The notes under the pieces: model-generated
Seen by the model: the letters and a program-made list of their open reading frames with translations, nothing else
Databases searched by the model: none
What the model was told of the DNA's origin: nothing
Program-made: the position numbers and the translations under genes
NCBI GenBank assembly: GCA_000827265.1
Contig: KN834794.1
Location: forward strand, 132,019-196,018
Source: Collybiopsis luxurians FD-317 M1
Lineage: Eukaryota; Basidiomycota; Agaricomycetes; Agaricales; Omphalotaceae
Length of the DNA: 64,000 nucleotides
Direction: 5' to 3'
Shown here: piece after piece, positions 23,763 to 34,946 of the stretch
How the letters are laid out: the number at the start of each line of letters is the position of its first letter
Position numbering within the stretch: position 1 is the stretch's first letter

Positions 23763-24875
23763 TCAATGCACGCCAGTGAATAGACGCTTTGGGCACAACA
23801 AATCATCAATTCGAGACACACCGTCCACAATAATGTCGATCCCTGTCATGTACCTCCCTGCCCGTTTACTGCTCAACAGTATAATGGCCCCGCTCAGCTC
23901 TTCAACATCTCCCATCCGTCCCAAGGGGTTCCGGTCAGCCCATATAGCTCGGGCAGCTGCCAGGCCGTCACCCTCATTGAGAATAGTGTCCATATATCCA
24001 GGAGATATGGAGTTGACGCGAATGCCATAGCTAGACCATTCGGCTGTGAAGGATTGTGAACTCAGCGCAATCGAAGGAATTGGTTTTTAAGCAGAACATT
24101 ATACCAGCGAGGGAGCGTGTGAGCTGAAGAACAGCAGCTTTGGACGTGTTATAGGCCACTTGAGGCTGAGGGAAGTTGACGTGATGGCCAGAAATGGAAG
24201 CTGTGAACAGTATGCTGCCTCCAGTTTGCTGGGCAATCATTTGCCTGTTTACAAATGGGAACGGTCGGCTTTAGGAGCGCGAGACAAATCACTGACAACC
24301 CACTTTGCAATTGCTTGAGCACAAAACCAGCTACCAGTCACGTTTACATCCAAAACCCGCCTCCAGTCACTAGCTTCCATTTCGATCGCGTGCGTACACC
24401 CCACAACACCCGCGAAGCACAAGAGCATGTCAATTGAGTTGAATTCAGTCTTTACGAGTTCTACGGCTTCGTTGACCTTTCCTTCGTCTCTAACATCAAC
24501 TTCATAGGTAAGAACTTTGGCCTGCGAGAAATCCTTCTTGAGTTCGTCGATGGAAGTTAAAGAGGTAGCGTATGAAGCCGAGACGTCAAAGATGGCAATT
24601 CCTGAAGCACCATGTTCCAATAGTGCTCGAATAGCTGAAAGTCCAATAGCCCCTGCACCTCCAGTGACTACGGCATTACCCTCTACGGCAAATCTCCTCA
24701 CAGCTCGTTCGCTGGCGGAAATCTTTGCCTCTTCTGGTGATTGAAGAGGAGCTGTGAGAGGATTATCCGCATGAGAAAGTTTCATTTGAGGTAGAATGCG
24801 TTTCGAGAGCTCGTCTCGACCAGAGGGTTTCTTATCGCTGGCCATCGTGGATGTGAAGGACGTTGTGGAGATCAA
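23763..24875 (-). CDS. Classical SDR, NADP-dependent mannitol dehydrogenase / sorbose reductase-like
   Basis: Probably a polyol/ketose reductase of the Sou1/mannitol 2-dehydrogenase group in the cytosol. Three exons are visible. The first carries [20 protein letters not shown] (cofactor loop), [13 protein letters not shown] and LLCFAGVVG. The second begins [10 protein letters not shown] and carries [10 protein letters not shown] then [11 protein letters not shown], the complete Ser-Tyr-Lys triad. The third carries [33 protein letters not shown] and [11 protein letters not shown]. All family landmarks are intact. Two start codons are possible: 24875, or 24845 ten codons later (MASDKKPSG); the later one gives the more usual N-terminus. 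The roughly 60 residues before the Rossmann fold match the extended N-termini of fungal mannitol dehydrogenase-like proteins. Confidence 0.85.
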
Positions 24876-25634
24876 AAAATCTCAGAATCAGATATCGCGT
24901 ATTCTAGCGGTGACGGAAGCGAGACTCGGAAAATTCCGGATTAAAACCAAAGCATCCCTGAGCTTCGCCTGAAGGTTGAGAAAAGACGAAGATGGTTCTA
25001 TCTGTAGCATCTAGACTCCTAATGATTAGTCACAACTTCTGCGGCTTGAGTCGCCGTCTATGAGCCACTAAGTCTCCCTTCGCTTGTCTCGAAGATAATT
25101 GTCTTCTTACCATCGTCGTTCTGCAGAGCTTGCTAGGCCGGGTATCGCAGATGAGGGTAAAACGAAAAAGATCAGCTAAGCGCTCGGAAGCCGAGCCGCG
25201 GCAACCAACTCGGAAGGCCCCGTCGTCCCTGCTTATGCGAACAACTCAACACCTTTTCCATACTTTTTAGGGATGACTACTGTAGTAGCTGCCAGCTTAT
25301 GTCGTCAACTGAGATTGATATGAACAGCAAACATCCTATTTGTGGTCTATGTACTACTTAAAATTTAGGTCGAATTTCCATGAATTAATAGTGCAGTGTT
25401 CAAAGAGTATTTACGAGCTGATTCCAATAAGATCCACTATGAATGATGATAGTTACTCACTCTGTCAGTGATACCCATAGATACGAGCATTCTGCATTAA
25501 TAACGATGATCATCGATGGTAGAATTTCAGTGGCTTGAGTTTATAAACTGACTGACTCTTGTGAAACTGAAGCATCGACGCACTCCCAACTTTCGTACTC
25601 TTCATCAACTACTTAGTATTGGATAGATATATTC
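24876..25634. other. Intergenic; 5' flank of the small membrane protein array
   Basis: No gene is seen. The segment about 25300-25440 aligns by eye with 27470-27620 (shared TGTCGTCAACT, CATCCTATTTG/CGTCCTATTTG and GAGCTGATTCC/GAGCTGATGCC), showing that the promoter region was copied with the gene downstream. Confidence 0.55.
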
Positions 25635-26065
25635 ATGCTTAGCGAGGCTGCCACGACAATCTTGGCTTCTGCATTTCGTAAGCACTCGCAACATGATCAA
25701 CGTTGAGCGACTTTCTCATACATCGTTTCTCAGCTCTTGCAGTCTTCCTTGTCTTGCTTATATTCTGTTCGGCTCTAAAATCTGGATGGATTCGCTTGAG
25801 AGGGCGCATTCGGAGGGCTCGCCATCCAGCCGGATCAACTACAGAGCCAATTGACGCCGGCGGGGCAGCACCGTCAGATCCTCAGTCTACATCCGAGTCT
25901 GCTACGCGAGAGGCGGGAGCTGATAGGAACGAAGGAGCACAAGATTCTTTGATTTACATGGCGCTCTATTATCCTGCTCTGTCAGCGCCAGAGCCCACCT
26001 ACTACCCTCAGTCCAATCCTGGAAGTGGCTGGGAAACTGAACATGAGAATGGGCATGTCGTTTGA
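25635..26065 (+). CDS. Small single-pass membrane protein, array member 1
   Basis: Not a family I recognise. Two exons (25635-25677 and 25734-26065, phase-1 intron) encode a protein starting MLSEAATTILASAF. One hydrophobic helix follows (LAVFLVLLIFCSAL, about residues 15-30), then a basic stop-transfer stretch (RLRGRIRRARH), a Ser/Thr/Gly-rich linker with PSDPQSTSES, and the motif EGAQDSLIYMALYYPALSAPEPTYY. The same intron position and phase and the same motif order occur in the copies at 27831 and 29030. There is no signal peptide and almost no ectodomain, so the N-terminus is probably outside and the Tyr/Pro-rich tail cytosolic. This is the most divergent copy at the N-terminus. Function unknown. 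Confidence 0.72.
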
Positions 26066-27830
26066 ACATAAAGTAGGTACGAAAATAATAATAGAGGGGA
26101 GGTGGTAATGAAGGTGGACATAGTGCTGAAGATGAGGGCAGGGAGGGATAAGTAGTAAACTCAGGGCAAACTCACAGTTTCGATTCTCAGTCCGGGGACA
26201 ATTTTTCTTCAGAGCTCATTATTTGTGATACTTTCTAGTTAAGACTATCGAGTTTGTTTTCTGACTCTTAATAATCTTCGAACTTTGTAACGTGGTCTAC
26301 TTGACCCAAGCCGTGGAACATCCTGTACATCTGATAAATGAAGAACCAGAAAATGGAAGTCACCAAGAGGTGTCGCACTCAAAGTTACATACTTATCATC
26401 GGTATCAGCACCGTTGGTAGAGTATCAAAATGATTGTTGCAAGTTGAAAAGAAAGGAGACACCAGAGAGGGTGAAGTTTTTGGGGGCCCGTGAAAATATC
26501 ATGGGAGGGAAAATCAACGAATATTGAGAAAGCGGAAAAACGAGGGCAGACAGACGAAGAGTGAGCAGAGTGGTCAAGACTCAAGAACCATCTGGAAATC
26601 GATATAAGTACAGCTACTTCTGGTAATTTTGAGTGGGGATCCTAATTTGGCTTGCGCGTGTACTTGAGCAAAGGTTTCAGGACATAACTATGCCGCCTGG
26701 TACTTTTCATACCCATCACATGTCCTACGTTTGTCAGAAAAGGGGTCGTGATTGAGTCATTTGGGATTGGCAACGTTGAGAACGAAACAGAATCTGGGAT
26801 CGTCGATTTAAGACCGGCAGTAATTGGCGACGGATGCCAGTGCTAGCCTGAGTCCGCAGAGAACATCGCGACTCATATCACTGTACTGTGGTAACTGACG
26901 TGAGAATTTCTAGAGTGTACGTGGGACAGCGCTAGATTTATGGATCAGGATTATAGGCCCCCAAGAGCGGTTTCCGTGTACCTATCTAGTTAATCTTCAT
27001 CGATTCTTCGTTGAACTCCCTTTTAATTCTCCCGCCAGAACCGAGTGAAAACTCGCTCCGTAGAATTTGCTTTGGCCTGTAATTTGGCTTGTGAAACTGA
27101 ACTCTTATCGTAAGGAAATCTGGGCATTATTGTTTGGAATGAAATTAGATCCCAAAACGGTTTAACGGAGCAACACATCTAGGGTTGGAGATCGATTATC
27201 AACCTAAGAGACCTGTGTCTGTCATTAATCATGGCTACGTACCTCCACATCTCTCTTCGCATGTTCAGAGGTTAAATAGCACCTATCATATGCATCTTAT
27301 CAGACCGAAAATCACAGAAGGTGGAAGAGAACGACAGACGACACAAGAACCTAAGCGCTCGGAAAGATCGGCTCTCGGGAATTAGCGGGCGTCTATCTAA
27401 GTACTCATCCAGATGGCGACAAGCACACCTATTTCATCCTTTTCAGGAATAACCTCCAATCTAATCCAACTTACATCTGCCAACTTGTGTCGTCAACTAA
27501 GATAGATGATGACCTTAAGAACGTCCTATTTGCGGCCGCTCTTACTAACTTCGAGTCGAACTCCGTGAATCAATAGGTGCAGTTTTAACTTTTTAGAGGT
27601 TGAATATGAGCTGATGCCACTAGCGTCTGCTGCTGTTCCAGTTACAGGTGCATAAGTGATATTTATTGCCAGTTATACCGACATGAGGGTCCTGCCAAGG
27701 TCCTGCAGCAGCGATCATGACGGTCGACGGCATAGCTTCGGCGCCTCGACTGCATAAGACTCGATGTTTGTCGGGTTGAAGGGTTCTCCAACCCTGCTTT
27801 ACATCATCTGCTTGAGACCGGGATAAATAA
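26066..27830. other. Intergenic, no gene recognised; duplicated 5' flank at right end
   Basis: About 1.8 kb without convincing coding sequence. A frame at 27185-27385 has no motif. The right end (27470-27620) is the copied upstream region shared with array member 1. Confidence 0.5.
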
Positions 27831-28366
27831 ATGTCACTGAGCAAAGGTGCCATTGCTGGGATAGCTGTGTCATCTGGTAAGTATTTGTAACTTGCAATAT
27901 AGCTTTTATTTACTTTTTCAAAGCCATAATAGTCTTTAATGTTACGATCATGCTATATCTATGGATAAAACGGAGGAGGACGCACTCGAGATTCCGTAAT
28001 CAGAAAGCTCGATATGCATTCAAATCAACATCGAACTCCGCCGGTGGCAGCAAGGCCGGAGTTTCAGGCCCTCAGTCTACCTCTACGAAAGGGATGGACA
28101 GAAGTCGAGGAGCCCAAGATTCTTTAGCATACATAACGCCTTACTATTCGCCAGAACCGACTCATCACCACTATTCTCATCGCGGAAGTAGTTGGGGAGG
28201 TGAAAGCGGGAGCAGTGGAGGAGATTCAGGAGGATGGGTCGAACAAAACGCAGGAGGAGATGGTGGGGTCGGTGATGGAGGTGGTGGAGACGGCGGTAAT
28301 GGGGACGGCGATGGAGGCGGAGATGGAGGCGACGATGGGGGTGGTGACGGGGGTGGAGGTGACTAA
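27831..28366 (+). CDS. Small single-pass membrane protein, array member 2, Gly/Asp-rich tail
   Basis: Exon 1 (27831-27876) encodes MSLSKGAIAGIAVSS and is spliced in phase 1 to exon 2 (27924-28366). The join creates one transmembrane helix (GAIAGIAVSS then AIIVFNVTIMLYLW) with a Gly/Ala small-residue face, followed by KRRRTHSRFR as stop-transfer. The tail has GPQSTSTKG, then RGAQDSLAYITPYYSPEPTHHHYSHRG, shared with the neighbours. It ends in a low-complexity Gly/Asp tract made of GDGG-type repeats (about the last 45 residues) that the other two copies lack. The tract is encoded by a GGNGAN-type purine repeat and probably grew by slippage. Function unknown; topology inferred from the positive-inside rule. 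Confidence 0.72.
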
Positions 28367-29029
28367 ATGCGCTTATATCATTGCACGTTTGAATGTTTTG
28401 CGGAGGCGGAAGGGAGAAGGCGGGGTACAGTACTTAATATACCTGGTAATTTGTAGTATTCAGTGGCCACTGACCCATGATGCGATGTTTCTGACAAATT
28501 CAGCCGTGGGCGCTGTTCATAGGTTACCGAGATTTGGCTAAGGACGGATCAGAAGCTGGCACTGTCAGTCTCAGAAAGTTAGCGATTGGCAATACAGTTC
28601 ATAGAAACTTCGTATATCAGTGAAGTAGTCAAGTTCCTCTTATTCTACACACCATGTATCTCTTTCTACGCCGGATTATACGGAAGAAGGAGGAGGAAAA
28701 GATAAGACTGAGCGACCATGCGCTCAACCGGTTTGACACCGGTTTGATGCTAATTACTGATGCTGATCCTAAAGCTAAACAATTCGTTGCTTTAAATTCA
28801 GGGGAGTTTTTTTTTCTATGCGAAGTTAACGCCACTAGTGTTGTCTTCAGCTACGGCGGGAACTTTGTATAAGAATGCTGGATCCCGCAACAGCGGCAAG
28901 GACGGTCAGGCAGAGCCTTGGTATCTTGACTTATAAAACGACTGTCACTCGAGTCTTGGCCCTGAGCTCGGGTCTGCACATCAATTAGAGTCATAACTGG
29001 AATCGTCCGCCCATAAGTGGAACACCTAC
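28367..29029. other. Intergenic within the small membrane protein array
   Basis: No gene is seen. The frame at 28654-28872 lacks the array's motifs and a splice partner. Confidence 0.5.
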
Positions 29030-29519
29030 ATGTCGCTCAGCAGAGGTGCGATTGCTGGAATAGCGGTTGGATCTGGTGAGTAATTGGTCTATCGTCACTG
29101 CGTAGTAGCTTCAGCTTATCCATTTTTCCGAAGTCGTAATCTTCTTCATCACCTTCAATACCCTGCTTTATTTATGGGTAAAACGAACGAAAGGGCGCCA
29201 TTCAGATCATAATTGGGGGACTCGGTATTCAGTTGGATCAAGTTTGAATCCTACCAGCGGGATTTCAGGCTCTAAGTCTACATCGACTCGAAAGCCATAT
29301 ACACAGAGGACGGATAGAAGCCCAAGATTCTCAGAATCCTCCATTTACTTGACGTCCTATTATTCTGTCTCATTTCCGGAACCGACATACCATCATTCCA
29401 ATCACGGGGCGGCTGGGGAAGTAGGGGATGGAATGTTGCCAGAGACCGGAGGCATACGCGACGGGGAAAATAATAGGGATGACGAATGTGGTGATAGAGA
29501 CATGAGCCGGGGCAACTAG
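29030..29519 (+). CDS. Small single-pass membrane protein, array member 3
   Basis: Exon 1 (29030-29075) encodes MSLSRGAIAGIAVGS; exon 2 (29134-29519) continues VVIFFITFNTLLYLWVKR, giving a single helix and basic stop-transfer identical in plan to member 2. The tail contains SGSKSTSTRK, TDRSPRFSESSIYLTSYYS and FPEPTYHHSNHG, then an acidic end (GDGMLPETGG ... DMSRGN). Exon 1 length (46 nt), intron phase and position match member 2 exactly, which supports the gene model although the protein is small. Conservation of the tail motif between diverged copies suggests a working protein rather than chance frames. Function unknown. Confidence 0.72.
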
Positions 29520-30104
29520 TTCCAGGACAATTACAGAGACTTCGCTCGACCATGATACATTCTTGCAGACTTGCGGCCCAAAATTATCTGCTTTAGAACG
29601 CTTTCCTGATGTACTATCTTCTGCTCCTTGATTTTATCCCAGCTTTGATAGCAGGTAGTTAGACCGACGAGCTCAAAAGGACCATGATCACTGACGCGAC
29701 AAAGTGTGGTATGTTTATGTTATAGTTTCAGGCGGAGGGTAATCGCAGAAAATGATAGAGATAAGGAAAGGGCCGAGCTGCACTATGTATTGCTCAGAGA
29801 ATGGGAAAAGCAGCAGCCCATCTGGCCGCAAATATATTTAACCCTCGTTGTTATGCGCTGCTCCCCAGGGACTAGACGTGTATCCGATAGTCGACTGAGA
29901 GGATCTTCACTCGGGTGGAAGGAAGACGGCTAGACGCAGCAATTTACTGAGGCTTAAGGAAATAAATACTTGTCGATTTATCGTGCGCGCGAGTATTCGG
30001 TGATGTTGGATAACTACTAGAATGCGCAGGTGGCCCTATGTTCCATTCGCATTGCAAATATATCCCTGTACCAGCGTCGTACGTTGTTTCCAAAGGTCCC
30101 TATG
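29520..30104. other. Convergent intergenic between the two membrane-protein arrays
   Basis: This is the 3' ends of the plus-strand small-protein array and the minus-strand ectodomain array. No gene is recognised; the frame at 29706-29933 has no domain. Confidence 0.5.
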
Positions 30105-31229
30105 TTAAAGACTGGCATACGCCGGTGGCCCATCATCTTCAAAGTCAGCGTTGTGCGTCGTTCCTAATGTTTGTCCTGCAAGCGGCCGATCCCTGTCTAT
30201 ACTGATTATTCCAGGTCTGGATAATGGTGTGATCAGGTTGAACGAAGTCGGTAATACAGAAGCTGGACCAGGACTTGATACTGTCGCAATTAACGGTGCT
30301 GCCTGATATTTCCTAGCCGGCATATATGTCCGCTGAAGTACCGTCAACATTCTGGATGAATCAGTAGCTGCTGCGGTATTTGAAGCTGTGGAATCTGGAG
30401 ATGTAGTTAGGGCTTTTTTTTTTTTTTTTTGAAATATCTCAGGATATGGTTGTGACTAAGAGCAGTTTTCAAATACCTATTTGGTTTCTATTAGATATGG
30501 GGCTAACTTTACTTTTTTTGTGCTTCCGGAATACTATGACTGTTAGAAAGATTCCGAGAGCTAGCCCTAAGACAGTGCCGCCAATGACACTACCTGCCAA
30601 GGTGCCGGAAGAGATAACTTTACTCTGAGGACCCGTCGAAAGCCCAGCTGCAGTGACAAAAGTAGCCGAACATGTTAGAGTGCTTGTTATAGTGCTTGTA
30701 ATAGCATTTGGAATCGGATTGTAAACAATATAATCCAAAAACATTTGCGTAGACCCTTGCCAGATTGAGGCAATAACTAATGTATGGTTTCCAGGTTCTA
30801 GGGGAGGGGAAGTGTAGTACTGGATTCCGTAGAGAGTGGCTTTTGCTTTGGAATCGAGACTGAAGGTGTAAGCAGGTAGATTGTCAACTTGAAAGGTGGA
30901 AATGGGGCTGCTACCGGTTCCAATGGTTCCAAAAACTTGAACGCCAACACCTTTAATTTATAAATAATAGCATATACCCATGATTAAGTGAATTTTTGTT
31001 ACTTAACAGAATCCATAAGTAACTTACCTTCGAACCAAAATGTTGCTGTGGTAGACTTTCCATTTATAGCCCCATGCGTCGTTCCATTACATTCAAAATC
31101 CTTGTTTCCATCTAAACCCCACCCATCTGCATACTGAATATGCGCGAGGTCCATATCATCCACTAGAACCTGTGATAAAGATGTCGATGGACAGGGAAAA
31201 CTTAAAGCTGAATTCGTTGTAGCTGTCAT
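30105..31229 (-). CDS. Single-pass membrane protein with beta-sandwich-like ectodomain and PPxY tail, array member F1
   Basis: Belongs to an expanded basidiomycete family of N-out single-pass proteins. The start at 31229 (MTATTNSALSFPCPSTS) aligns with the other four copies; an ATG at 31262 is less likely. The ectodomain carries LVDDMDLAHIQYADGW, FECNGTTHG, ATFWFEG, VFGTIG, YYTSP and GNHTLVI, then FLDYIVYNPIPNA, a pattern like galactose-binding-type jelly rolls. A Ser/Thr-rich stalk and one helix (GTLAGSVIGGTVLGLALGIF) follow, then the basic RKHKKSK. The cytosolic tail, after another intron, ends DDGPPAYASL with a PPxY motif. Three exons, joined in phase 1. There is no signal peptide, so the helix must act as a reverse signal anchor. 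Ligand and role unknown. Confidence 0.78.
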
Positions 31230-31282
31230 GAGGAAACGGGTTTGCACGATTCTGGAAGACATGTTGTCAAAACGATATCACT

Positions 31283-31290
31283 TATTTATA
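31283..31290 (-). promoter_or_regulatory. TATA box of F1
   Basis: The gene strand reads TATAAATA, 54-61 bp upstream of the F1 start. The same octamer (40997-41004) lies 48-55 bp upstream of F5, and TATAAATG (33805-33812) lies 67-74 bp upstream of F2. The shared position supports these starts. Confidence 0.5.
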
Positions 31291-32580
31291 TGTGGTAGCA
31301 TGGGAAATAATCTCCTTTGGAAGGAAACAGCTTATGGGCTAGACCCATCATATCTCATTTCCATTAGAATATAACCTCGGTTAAGCTCAATTAGCCTCAA
31401 GCCTGAATGCGAAAGATGAACATGATTGCACAATTATACGAGGAATCTTGTTATTTTCAGATGATTTGGGAAATTTGATTGCATCCTGTACATGAGGGAC
31501 AGTTATTATGAGATACTGGGTAAGGGGAAGTGAGGATAAGTTTCGTTCATACAACAAAATTCAATAAGGTTCCTAGTGAAGAGTCTAACTTTTGCGCTGT
31601 ACAATCTCCATTCACTACTGCAGTGAGCCAGCACCTCGAAAGTTAGATACACTTGCAAAGTGAGATGTTGATCTGACGTGGCTCACATGGAGTGCCAGGT
31701 TTATGCTTCCATGATTTTGTGCCTGATCCAAGACAGGCAACTTTGAATTCGTCTATGTTGTCCAAGCAACTGACGTCATTTTAATTAGTATTCGTTACAT
31801 TTAGCACAGCTAAGTAAGGGTAAGTCAGGCGCGAGTAACTACCGCGCGGCAGCGTTGGTCCATTACACGGCAAGGCCTCAAGTCCTGACGGAAATTGAAT
31901 ATGATACATAAGAGTGATCACCAGCAGAACAGGCGGCGCTTTTAAATTTCTTCCGAGATCCTTCAAATCTCACAGTCAAATGGAACAATCTTGTAGAGTT
32001 CTTTGGTAGGAACTGGTACAGTATTGCGTAGGAGTAGGACCATATTGAAATATGTTGAATAGATCATACTTAGTACTAGCCTACTATGTTTCGCATTTGC
32101 CGTCAACAGATAATCTTCTTCGGTGCCGCGTCGTCAGCTTATCTCCCTCCTCCTACAAGTTGATAGTCACTTCCCATCTCCAAATCTTGATAGGCATATT
32201 TTCATTTTCCGGAGTCAACCGCTTGGCGCTCAGGATTCCGACTTGATCCCGTATCAAGAACTCAGGTGAGCTAACCCGCAAGTCAAAAGGCTATAGTCCA
32301 GCGTTCACCTAAGGCTTAGAGCTTATCTAAGCCTCAAAATTTTACAGTTTATGCCTCGATGCCTGAGACCATAGTGGAGTGATGACTGAGTAAAAAACAT
32401 ACCGGTAACGGAGAGCTCAGACCAATACTCTATTCAAGCAGTGTACACACCGAGTATCGAGCAACAAATATAAGAATGCTTAGGAATTGGAACAGTGTGC
32501 AGAGTTAGGAAGCAGAGGTGGTAGAGATGGCGAAGGACAAGTTGAATCTACATAAATATCCAATAAGCATCCGTCAATAA
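31291..32580. other. Intergenic between F1 and F2; carries a duplicated segment
   Basis: No gene is seen. About 32005-32400 is repeated at about 34970-35345 (shared CTTGATCCCGTATCAA, GCTTATCTAAGCCTCA and ATGCCTCGATG blocks), marking the left edge of the tandem duplication that produced F2 and F3. Confidence 0.6.
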
Positions 32581-33738
32581 TTAGAGACTGGCATATGCGG
32601 GCGGCTCATCTTCCGACCCAGACTGGGAATGTATTTCAGCACCACCTTCATGCGTTGTTTCCGAGGGATTAGTAACTCGGCCTGAAGGCGGCTGTTTCCG
32701 ATCCCCACCAAATGTCCTACGTCTCGGTAAGGGCGTAATGGGGTCAGTTGTGGTCGGCGATGTGGAAGTAGGACCTGAATCTGACGTAATCGCCAGAGAC
32801 GGAACTGCCTGATGCTTCCTTCTGTGAGTATATATCTGCTGAGGTACACTTGATGTCGTGGCTAAATCTTCGGCAGTTGCGGTGGTTGGTCTTAAAGAAA
32901 TGGGAGCGGTAGCTGATGTAGAGAAAGCGGGAGAACGAGAGATTTCTAGCAGTAAAAAAATACATAAGAACATCATTGCGAGCAAATCTGGAATACCTCT
33001 TTGATCTTCATCAAATATTCGAGGAGAGCTCCCTTTTTGACGCCGCCGTAAAATCATGTAGGCCAAGAGTATTCCGAGAACCAGTCCCAGAAAAGTGCCT
33101 CCGACAATGCCGCCCGCCAAAGCACCAGCAGAGACGGATGTACTCGTAGAACTCGATGATAGCGCAGCCGCGGTAGCAGAAGCTGTTGAGGAGGTGAGAG
33201 ATGGTAAAGTGCTCGTCGAAGCACTTGGAACTGGATTATATATAATGTAATCCAGAAACATTTGCGAAGACCCTTCTCCGATCGAGGAGATGACGAGAGT
33301 ATGATTCCCAGCTTCGAGAAAAGGAGACGTATAAAATTGGACTCTGTAGTTAGTGTTGGTTCCTGTGTTGGAGTTGAAAGTAAAGGTAAAGACAGGTAGA
33401 TCGTCAACTTGATAGGTGGACGTTGGGATACCACCGGGGCCTATGGTTCCGAAAACTTGAACGCCAACGCCTGAGGAAGTGTCAAATCAGTTTCAGAGAG
33501 TTCGGTACAGAAATGCCACTGCGAGCGCACCTTCAAAGTCAAAGGTAGCTGTGGTCTGGGTGCCCGCCTGATGGGCAGACCCATGCGTCGTTCCATTGCA
33601 TTCAAGACCTTCGGTTCCTGATGTGAACCACCCATCCGAATACCGAATTCGCGCCACGTCCGTATCATCCACCAGGGCCTGTAACGAAGAAGTGGATGGG
33701 CAGGGAAAGCCCAGTGAGGAAGAGGTGGTAGTCGCCAT
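32581..33738 (-). CDS. Single-pass membrane protein with ectodomain and PPxY tail, array member F2
   Basis: Start at 33738 (MATTTSSSLGFPCPSTSS). The ectodomain shows ALVDDTDVARIRYSDGW, LECNGTTHG, GVGVQVFGTIGPGG, SPFLEAGNHTLVISS and MFLDYIIYNPVPSA. Two Cys (PCPS and ECNGT) and the NGT and NHT sequons are kept in the array and support an extracellular N-domain. A Ser-rich stalk leads to the helix GALAGGIVGGTFLGLVLGIL and RRRQKGSS. The cytosolic tail is the longest in the array, about 110 residues, with TPLPRRRTFGGDRKQPPSG and the end EDEPPAYASL (PPxY). Intron 1 is at 33471-33530. The second intron (gtattc...ctgctag, 51 nt) is in frame and stop-free, so its retention would add a hydrophobic insert. 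Most similar to F3. Confidence 0.8.
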
Positions 33739-34689
33739 GACTAGGAAGGTGTAAAATGGAGGTATTGAAAAGACATGGAATCGATACTGATCACCCAGTC
33801 AGTTCATTTATAGTATCTAACATGTTGAAACGTGCTCTTGACCACCTATAGCATCTTTTCGCCTCTGACGTGGAAGGGAGTTCTTGATGAAATCTATTCA
33901 AATCACTATACCAACACTGATATACGTTCATGAATCAGAACAACGTCGGCACGGGATGCGCTTTTGTCGGTACTACACCAAGTTCGAGCAAGCTCTTTTC
34001 AGAACGATAGATGTCATATGTGCGACGAGTGGTCAGTGAGTTATCCTCAGCAAGATGGCAACGGCGACGGGAAAGAGGAGATAGTAGTGTTCCTCGAGCA
34101 ACTCTATCGTCCGATTGGCCGTATCAAGAAGTGTTCTGAGATCCGAGGTGTCCGAGCCGAAAGTTTGTCTACTATAGCCTATACACGTGATGGCTTGTAA
34201 CTTAATTTTGTTCCTACATCGACCTACGGTCTCAATTTTACAAGCTCAATGTGGGTCTCCTGGGAGGCGAAAGGTGCTTAATTTTATACGAGCGACTCTC
34301 TGAAGCTGTCGGGGTCTGTTGGGAAGCTAATGAAAGCGGGCTTGAGAACGCCCTCCCAGATCAGAATTACCACTAGAGTACTCTATGATTGCGCTAGACT
34401 GAACAGTGGTCATGGATTCCCATCTTTTCCCCAATTTCAAGATTTGTACCGTCTCACCTTTGAAGTTTAGAAATGAGAACTTGGATGATTATATGAGAAC
34501 CTGAATAGAAGGAAAGAAAGAAGTGTTTTACATGCTCTGTTCCTAGATAACGTCTACGTAAACCAATACAAATAGTATGAAGGTGTATGAAAACATTGAC
34601 AAGCAAGAGACTGCTTGACACACATCCAAGGCACAATGGTGGAGGTGGAAGAGAGGCAAATAATGAATCATTATGGTCTGCTCACGCAC
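33739..34689. other. Intergenic upstream of F2
   Basis: Contains the F2 promoter (TATAAATG at 33805-33812 on the gene strand). The right part aligns with the region upstream of F3 (about 37830-38180). No gene is recognised. Confidence 0.5.
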
Positions 34690-34946
34690 ATGTATCCCAT
34701 TACTGGCAAGCCTAACCTCGGATTCAGGCTGCGGAAATATCCCTGCATTGATTCTATATGCTGTTCCTGATGCACCAGTTATTCCTCTTGCAGATTGCTC
34801 TGTAGCAAACGTCCTTTATGTCGACCATGGGTGTAAACGTGGCTCGCGATCACAGCGCTGGGCTGGGATGTGACACATTTATCTGATATTTCTCAGGTGA
34901 GATGTATGCCTTCGAGGTACTGCTGACATTGTAGCTAAATTGCCGG
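34690..34946 (-). pseudogene. Truncated last-exon fragment of an F4-type membrane protein gene
   Basis: Read on the minus strand, the segment aligns with the last exon and 3' flank of F4 (38160-38430). GGCAATTTAGCTACAATGTC here matches GGCAATTTAGCCACAATGTC there, and ATGTCAGCAGTACCTC and ACCTGAGAAATATCAGAT are likewise shared. It translates briefly as NLATMSAVP before the frame breaks. No upstream exons, transmembrane segment or ectodomain are attached, so it cannot be a gene. At about 34947-34969 the homology switches abruptly to the sequence found at 32005, marking the duplication junction. It therefore records a tandem duplication whose breakpoint fell inside an F4-like gene. Confidence 0.7.

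Noticed and set aside
28200..28541. Second plus-strand frame overlapping the Gly/Asp repeat of array member 2
   Set aside because: It is a shifted reading of the same repeat. The other frame continues the conserved family motif and splices correctly.
30413..30431. Poly-T run as a possible retrotransposon poly-A tail
   Set aside because: It lies inside the second intron of F1 with normal splice sites on both sides and no flanking duplication; a slippage tract is simpler.
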